Positions 14,703 through 19,107 of a DNA stretch of 19,107 nt are shown one piece after another. The DNA is from JBMZCV01 sp049613665. Lineage in GTDB: Bacteria; Bacteroidota; Bacteroidia; Chitinophagales; UBA2359. Positions within the stretch are counted from its first letter, which is position 1. Each line of letters begins with the position of its first letter. The notes below the pieces were generated by a model. The model was not told where the DNA came from. It made no database searches and was given only the letters and a program-made list of their open reading frames with translations. The DNA lies in assembly GCA_049613665.1 (NCBI GenBank), contig JBMZCV010000097.1, forward strand, positions 1 through 19,107, read 5' to 3'. The position numbers and the translations under genes were made by a program.

Positions 14703-17700
14703 ATGAAAATGTACCTCCATAAAACCACTTTTATCGCCTTTTTCGCTCTGTGTTGCCTTTTTTCCGCAAAAACAAAAGCAGCACACAGCCATACAACTGC
14801 CGAAAAAGACCCACATTTTTTCTTTGTAGAAAACAAAAATCAGTGGGAAGACCACATTTTGTATCGTGCCGAAATGCCGAATGCACGTTTATATCTCGAA
14901 AAAGACCGTTTTACCTATCTTTTGTTAAACGACGACGATATAGCACACATTCACGATTGCCATCACAATCCAGCAGCTTGCCAAAATGACAATTTTCAGG
15001 TAAACGCACACGCTTTTCAAGTGATTTTTGAACAAGCAAACCTAAAAAACAAAATGCAAGCATCATGCGAAGCCGCTCATTATCGCAATTATTTTATAGG
15101 AAATGACGAAAAAAAGTGGGCAAGTAATGTTAATTTGTTTCAAGAAGTGAGCTATGAAGATATTTATGAAGATATAGAAATGAGAATTTACAGCACAGAA
15201 GAGCATTTGAAATATGATTTTATTGTGCAGAAAAATGCAAATGTAGAGCAAATTACTTGGAAGTACAAAGGTATTGATGATTTGAAAATTGATGAAGAGG
15301 GAAATTTGCACGCCATAACAAGTGTAAATACGCTAATGGAACAAAAACCTTATGCTTTTCAATATGTCGATGGCAAAGAAACACCTGTCGTTTGTCATTT
15401 CAAATTGCTGGGCGACAATCGTGTGGGCTTTGATTTTCCGAATGGCTACGACCAAAATGAAGAACTTATCATAGACCCAACTTTAGTTTTTTCTACTTTT
15501 TCTGGCTCTTCTGCCGACAATTGGGGCTTTACGGCCACCTACGACAACGATGGACATTTTTATGCAGGTGGTGCGGCTTTCGGTTTTGGCTATCCCACAA
15601 CATTGGGTGCTTTTCAAACCAACTTTGGCGGCGGCTTCAGTTCTATCACAGATATTGCCATCACAAAATTTTCGCCTGCGGGCAACTCGCTTGTTTATTC
15701 CACTTATTTGGGTGGTGCAGGCAGCGATTTGCCACACAGCCTTATCGTTACGCCAAACAACGAATTAGTCATTTTCGGCTCTAGCGGCTCTGGCAATTAT
15801 CCAACTACTAGCGGTGCTTACGATACTAATTTTAACGGTGGAAGTTCTGTTTCTGTCAGCAATATTTTGTTTGAAAATGGTTCAGATATTATCGTCACGA
15901 AATTGAGTGTCAACGGCTCATCTTTAGTCGGTTCTACTTATTTGGGAGGCAGCCAAAATGATGGTTTGAACTTGGCGACCGACCTAACATACAATTATGC
16001 AGATGAAGCGAGAGGAGAAGTTTTTTTGGATAGCGGAGGCAATATTTATGTGGGAAGTAGTACACTTTCGAGCAACTTTCCGACAACGGCAGGAGCATTT
16101 CAATCGGTTTATGGCAGCAATCAAGATGGTTGTATTACGAAATTTAATTCCAATTTGAGCCAAATTGTTTGGAGTAGTTTTATCGGTGGAAATGGCCAAG
16201 ATGCAGCTTATTCATTGAAACTCGATGGCGGAGGCAATTTATATGTTTGCGGTGGCACAAGTTCTAGCAACTTTTCGACAAACGCAAGCAGTATAAAGCC
16301 AAATTATGGAGGCAGTATTGATGGGTTTTTAGCGAAAATAAATAATAATGGTACAAATATTTTGAGTAGTACCTTTTTGGGAACTTCCGAATATGACCAA
16401 TCGTATTTTGTAGAATTAGATGATGAAAATAATGTTTTTGTAGTGGGGCAAACGGCTGGCAATTATCCTATTTTGGGCAATGTATATAGCAATGCGAATA
16501 GCGGCCAGTTTGTGCATAAAATCTCAAATGATTTATCTACTAGCTTGCTTTCTACCGTTTTTGGCCGCAGCGATGGCAATCCCGACATTTCGCCTACAGC
16601 TTTTTTGGTCGATATCTGCAACAATGTATATGTTTCTGGTTGGGGTTCGGATTTGCAAAGCGTAGCCAACAATAACTTAACAACAAGCGGCTTGCCAACA
16701 ACTGCCAATGCTTTTCAGAGTAGTACAGATGGTGGCGATTTCTATTTTATCGTTTTTCAAGAAGATTTGATAGACTTGGAATATGCTACTTTTTTCGGTG
16801 GAAGCGGCACTACCGAACATGTTGATGGTGGTACAAGTCGGTTCGATAAGCAAGGTAATATTTACCAAGCTGTTTGTGCAGGCTGTGGTGGTTCAAATTC
16901 ATTTCCAATAAATGCTGGTGCTTGGTCAAGTACCAACAATTCGGCAAACTGCAATTTCGGAGCAATAAAATTTGCTTTCGACCCTCCTTTAGCCATTGCC
17001 GATGCCGATGCAGACCCTGTTTTAGTTGGTTGTGTGCCTTTCGAGGTGCAATTTTTCAACAATAGCATAGGTGCTACCGAATATCAATGGGATTTTAATG
17101 ATAATAGTATTGGTTCTACTGAATTTGAGCCTACACATACTTTCGAAAATACAGGCATTTACTATGTCGAACTCATTGCGAGCGACCCAGATGCTTGCAA
17201 TATTGCAGATACAACTTATGTGACTGTTATGGCTTTAAATCCAGATGAGGTAACTGCTGAGTTTGAGTATGAAATTATTTGCGAAACCGTAGGTGTTTAT
17301 TTTGATGCACTCACTTGGCCTGGCATTTTACATGCTTGGGATTTTGGCGATGGCACATTTAGCACCCAATCAGACCCTTATCATGTTTTTCCTTCGGCTG
17401 GCGAAACCTACACCGTAACATTGCATGTTTATAGCGAAGACCCAGATTGTTTTGCCGACCAAACATATAGCACCGATATTTTTATTCCTGAAAATGTAAC
17501 AGCAGCAGCCGTTTCAGATGTCGTTTTTGGCTGCATTCCTACTAGCGTCAATTTTTCAAATAATAGCACAAATGCAACAAATTTTGAGTGGAATTTTGGC
17601 GTAAATGGCGAAATTTCTACTGAAGAAAATACAAGTTTTACCTTTTTAGAAGCAGGAAATTATGAAGTAACGTTAACAGCTTTTAATCCTGAAAGTTGCA

Positions 17701-18755
17701 ATGAACAAGATATTTCAACGGTAACAGTTTCGGCTTTAGATACTATAATTGTTGCCGAATTTAGCCATATTTTACCGCCAATTTGCGATGAACAAAATGT
17801 GGTATTTCAAACTGACTATCCAGATTTTACAGAATTTCAATGGAATTTTGGCGATGGCAACAACAGCACAGAAGCCAACCCAAATCATGTGTATAATACT
17901 TTTGGCACTTATGATGTGTCGCTGATTGTGTCTTCTTTTTGTGCTCCACCAGATACCGTCAATTACGATGTGACTTTGGAAGAACCGCCTTTGGTAGATG
18001 GCGAAATTACGCTTTTTCCGCAAAATGGCTGCATACCTTTGAGCATTGAGGTAGCAGGGGAGGGGAATGCTGTTTCTTACCTTTGGAATTTTGGCGATGG
18101 CACAACTGCCGAAGGTTTGACGGCTACACACACTTACGAAAATGCAGGCACTTATAGCGTTTCTTTTACGGCAATAGACAGTAGCACTTGCAATATTTCG
18201 CTGACGCAAAACACTAGCGTAGAAGCCTATCAAACTGCAATTGCAGCCTTCGAAATGAGCAATAACATAACAGAAGCAGGTATTACACCTATATTTTTTA
18301 CAAATAATAGCCAATTTGCAGATTCTTATCTCTGGGATTTTGGTGATGGAAATACAAGCGAGGAGGAAAATCCGACACATTTATATGAAATAACAGGCGA
18401 ATTTGAGGTTTGTTTGCAGGCGATAAATGAAGAAAATTGCAACGACGAAATTTGCCAAACAATAAATGTGATACCGCAATTATTTATAGGTGTGCCAACG
18501 GCTTTTTCGCCAAATGGAGACCAACTCAACGATATTTTGCTCGTAGAAGGCCGCAATGGTATTGATTTTATGTTGTTTAAAGTCTTCAATCGTTGGGGAG
18601 AATTGGTGTTTGAAACAAAAGACCCAAATGAAGGCTGGAATGGCATTTATAAAGATACAGAACAAGAAATAGAAGTGTATGTTTTTACGCTTGTCGCCAA
18701 TTTGGTAAGCGGTAGGCAGGTGACAGAGCAGGGAAATGTGACGCTTTTGAGGTAG
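14703..18755 (+). CDS. Large secreted T9SS substrate: DUF7948-like, SBBP repeats, six PKD domains, CHU_C sorting domain
   Basis: 1350-residue cell-surface or secreted protein. A Sec signal peptide (MKMYLHKTTFIAFFALCCLF...AKTKA) leads to a DUF7948-like N-terminal domain (about 38-255; FFVENKNQWEDHILYRAEMP and HYRNYFIGNDEKKW). SBBP-type beta-propeller repeats (about 260-755) show STYLGG or similar six times (YSTYLGGAGSD, GSTYLGGSQND, WSSFIGGNGQD, SSTFLGTSEYD, LSTVFGRSDGN, YATFFGGSGTT). Six PKD domains follow (about 770-840, 849-925, 932-1009, 1018-1089, 1099-1169, 1179-1255), each with a W[DN]F core, usually WDFGDG or WNFGDG, and several with a Cys near each end (GC.P ... CN). The last 90 residues (VPTAFSPNGDQLNDIL ... 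FNRWGELVFET ... GWNGIY ... GNVTLLR) are the gliding-motility-associated CHU_C type B sorting domain, which directs export by the T9SS, often with a PorP/SprF-like partner. No PorP gene is adjacent. Ligand and activity are unknown; adhesion or carbohydrate binding is plausible. Confidence 0.92.
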   Translation: MKMYLHKTTFIAFFALCCLFSAKTKAAHSHTTAEKDPHFFFVENKNQWEDHILYRAEMPNARLYLEKDRFTYLLLNDDDIAHIHDCHHNPAACQNDNFQVNAHAFQVIFEQANLKNKMQASCEAAHYRNYFIGNDEKKWASNVNLFQEVSYEDIYEDIEMRIYSTEEHLKYDFIVQKNANVEQITWKYKGIDDLKIDEEGNLHAITSVNTLMEQKPYAFQYVDGKETPVVCHFKLLGDNRVGFDFPNGYDQNEELIIDPTLVFSTFSGSSADNWGFTATYDNDGHFYAGGAAFGFGYPTTLGAFQTNFGGGFSSITDIAITKFSPAGNSLVYSTYLGGAGSDLPHSLIVTPNNELVIFGSSGSGNYPTTSGAYDTNFNGGSSVSVSNILFENGSDIIVTKLSVNGSSLVGSTYLGGSQNDGLNLATDLTYNYADEARGEVFLDSGGNIYVGSSTLSSNFPTTAGAFQSVYGSNQDGCITKFNSNLSQIVWSSFIGGNGQDAAYSLKLDGGGNLYVCGGTSSSNFSTNASSIKPNYGGSIDGFLAKINNNGTNILSSTFLGTSEYDQSYFVELDDENNVFVVGQTAGNYPILGNVYSNANSGQFVHKISNDLSTSLLSTVFGRSDGNPDISPTAFLVDICNNVYVSGWGSDLQSVANNNLTTSGLPTTANAFQSSTDGGDFYFIVFQEDLIDLEYATFFGGSGTTEHVDGGTSRFDKQGNIYQAVCAGCGGSNSFPINAGAWSSTNNSANCNFGAIKFAFDPPLAIADADADPVLVGCVPFEVQFFNNSIGATEYQWDFNDNSIGSTEFEPTHTFENTGIYYVELIASDPDACNIADTTYVTVMALNPDEVTAEFEYEIICETVGVYFDALTWPGILHAWDFGDGTFSTQSDPYHVFPSAGETYTVTLHVYSEDPDCFADQTYSTDIFIPENVTAAAVSDVVFGCIPTSVNFSNNSTNATNFEWNFGVNGEISTEENTSFTFLEAGNYEVTLTAFNPESCNEQDISTVTVSALDTIIVAEFSHILPPICDEQNVVFQTDYPDFTEFQWNFGDGNNSTEANPNHVYNTFGTYDVSLIVSSFCAPPDTVNYDVTLEEPPLVDGEITLFPQNGCIPLSIEVAGEGNAVSYLWNFGDGTTAEGLTATHTYENAGTYSVSFTAIDSSTCNISLTQNTSVEAYQTAIAAFEMSNNITEAGITPIFFTNNSQFADSYLWDFGDGNTSEEENPTHLYEITGEFEVCLQAINEENCNDEICQTINVIPQLFIGVPTAFSPNGDQLNDILLVEGRNGIDFMLFKVFNRWGELVFETKDPNEGWNGIYKDTEQEIEVYVFTLVANLVSGRQVTEQGNVTLLR

Positions 18756-19107
18756 CTGTTTTGGGTTTTTACTCTCAATTCAGACATGATAGGTGGAGTG
18801 TCGAATTTAAAAATAATAAGGATAGAGTTGTTGTAAATTGTTTGTTATGAAGTTTTTTTTAAATACTCTATTTACTTTTTTTGTTGCTGGCGATAACAAG
18901 GAAGAGATGATATACTTTTCTAACCAAAAGAGGCCAATATAAAAATTAATGACTTATCGTAGTTTTAGAAATATATCACTTCGCACATCTTGTATATTTC
19001 AATAGTTCGGACATTTTTTATAACAATTGTCAGCTTAATAGACATTATTCACAAAAAAGCGTACATGAAAATAAAAACATGATTGGATAAATGCGAATAT
19101 TACATTT
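18756..19107. other. 352-bp region without a convincing gene
   Basis: No rho-independent terminator is visible after the large T9SS substrate gene. A 31-codon ORF (18847-18942, MKFFLNTLFTFFVAGDNKEE...) has a hydrophobic start but no leader signals and no recognised relatives, so I do not call it. The region ends with the right copy of the 56-bp inverted repeat. Confidence 0.5.
19035..19090 (-). repeat. Right copy of the diverged 56-bp inverted repeat
   Basis: This is the reverse-complement partner of 1-56 (43 of 56 identical by hand alignment). It contains TTATTCACA at 19045-19053, the DnaA-box consensus. It lies about 280 bases past the T9SS substrate stop codon; no open reading frame spans it. 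Confidence 0.45.

Noticed and set aside
17888..17896. DnaA-box match TGTGTATAA
   Set aside because: It falls within PKD codons of the T9SS substrate and has no neighbouring boxes, so it is probably chance.
17772..18380. 202-codon minus-strand open frame opposite the T9SS substrate
   Set aside because: It lies wholly within the PKD-coding region; the Cys/Arg/Ile-rich translation is a shadow of the repeated PKD codons.
18847..18942. 31-codon ORF with a hydrophobic start after the T9SS substrate gene
   Set aside because: No promoter, no terminator, no recognised family; its hydrophobic run comes from T-rich DNA.
1..19107. tRNA, rRNA, CRISPR arrays and insertion sequences
   Set aside because: No cloverleaf-like or rRNA-like sequence, no regularly spaced direct repeats, no transposase or integrase motif seen on either strand.

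Overview
The window is chromosomal DNA of a member of the Bacteroidota, probably a free-living gliding or filamentous lineage (Cytophagales, Chitinophagales or Saprospirales-like; I cannot be more precise). The evidence is the low G+C content, the absence of Shine-Dalgarno sequences with A-rich leaders instead, -7 elements of the TAnnTTTG type, and several protein families tied to the type IX secretion system (T9SS). These are a TPR/PD40/OmpA envelope protein, two short GldM-like proteins, and a very large secreted protein ending in a gliding-motility-associated (CHU_C, type B) sorting domain.

Layout. From 97 to 3921 two minus-strand genes, the OmpA/PD40 protein and maf, are separated by an unusually long (636 bp) AT-rich gap holding two DnaA-box-like sequences. 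From 3922 to 6246 two plus-strand housekeeping-type genes follow: an RluA-family pseudouridine synthase and an extended-SDR epimerase/dehydratase. They are separated by a strong stem-loop, and the first is preceded by an orphan terminator hairpin that points to an attenuator or a small RNA. From 6326 to 6778 a minus-strand DUF1569/DinB-like protein converges on the SDR gene across a bidirectional terminator. From 7069 to 10024 a plus-strand run holds two tandem GldM-like proteins with a 1-nt gap, then an AlkB-type alkane hydroxylase, closed by a perfect 20-bp bidirectional terminator.

From about 10120 to 14560 lies a minus-strand defence island that is still richer in A+T. It holds an McrB-like AAA+ protein with a long coiled coil and an 8-nt-overlapping McrC-like PD-(D/E)XK nuclease. 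A small 33-codon ORF of unknown status follows the nuclease gene. No methyltransferase is present, so a type IV (modification-dependent) restriction or related nucleic-acid-targeting defence system is the natural reading. From 14703 to 18755 is the 1350-residue T9SS substrate (DUF7948-like N-terminus, SBBP repeats, six PKD domains, CHU_C domain). The last 352 bp hold no convincing gene.

Most likely to reward attention are the tandem truncated GldM-like pair, which may be the static half of an alternative GldLM-type motor, and the coiled-coil McrBC-like island with its small trailing ORF. Next come the orphan hairpin and leader before the pseudouridine synthase gene, and a diverged 56-bp inverted repeat with embedded DnaA boxes near the two ends of the window. 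All assignments come from reading motifs; no database search was possible.
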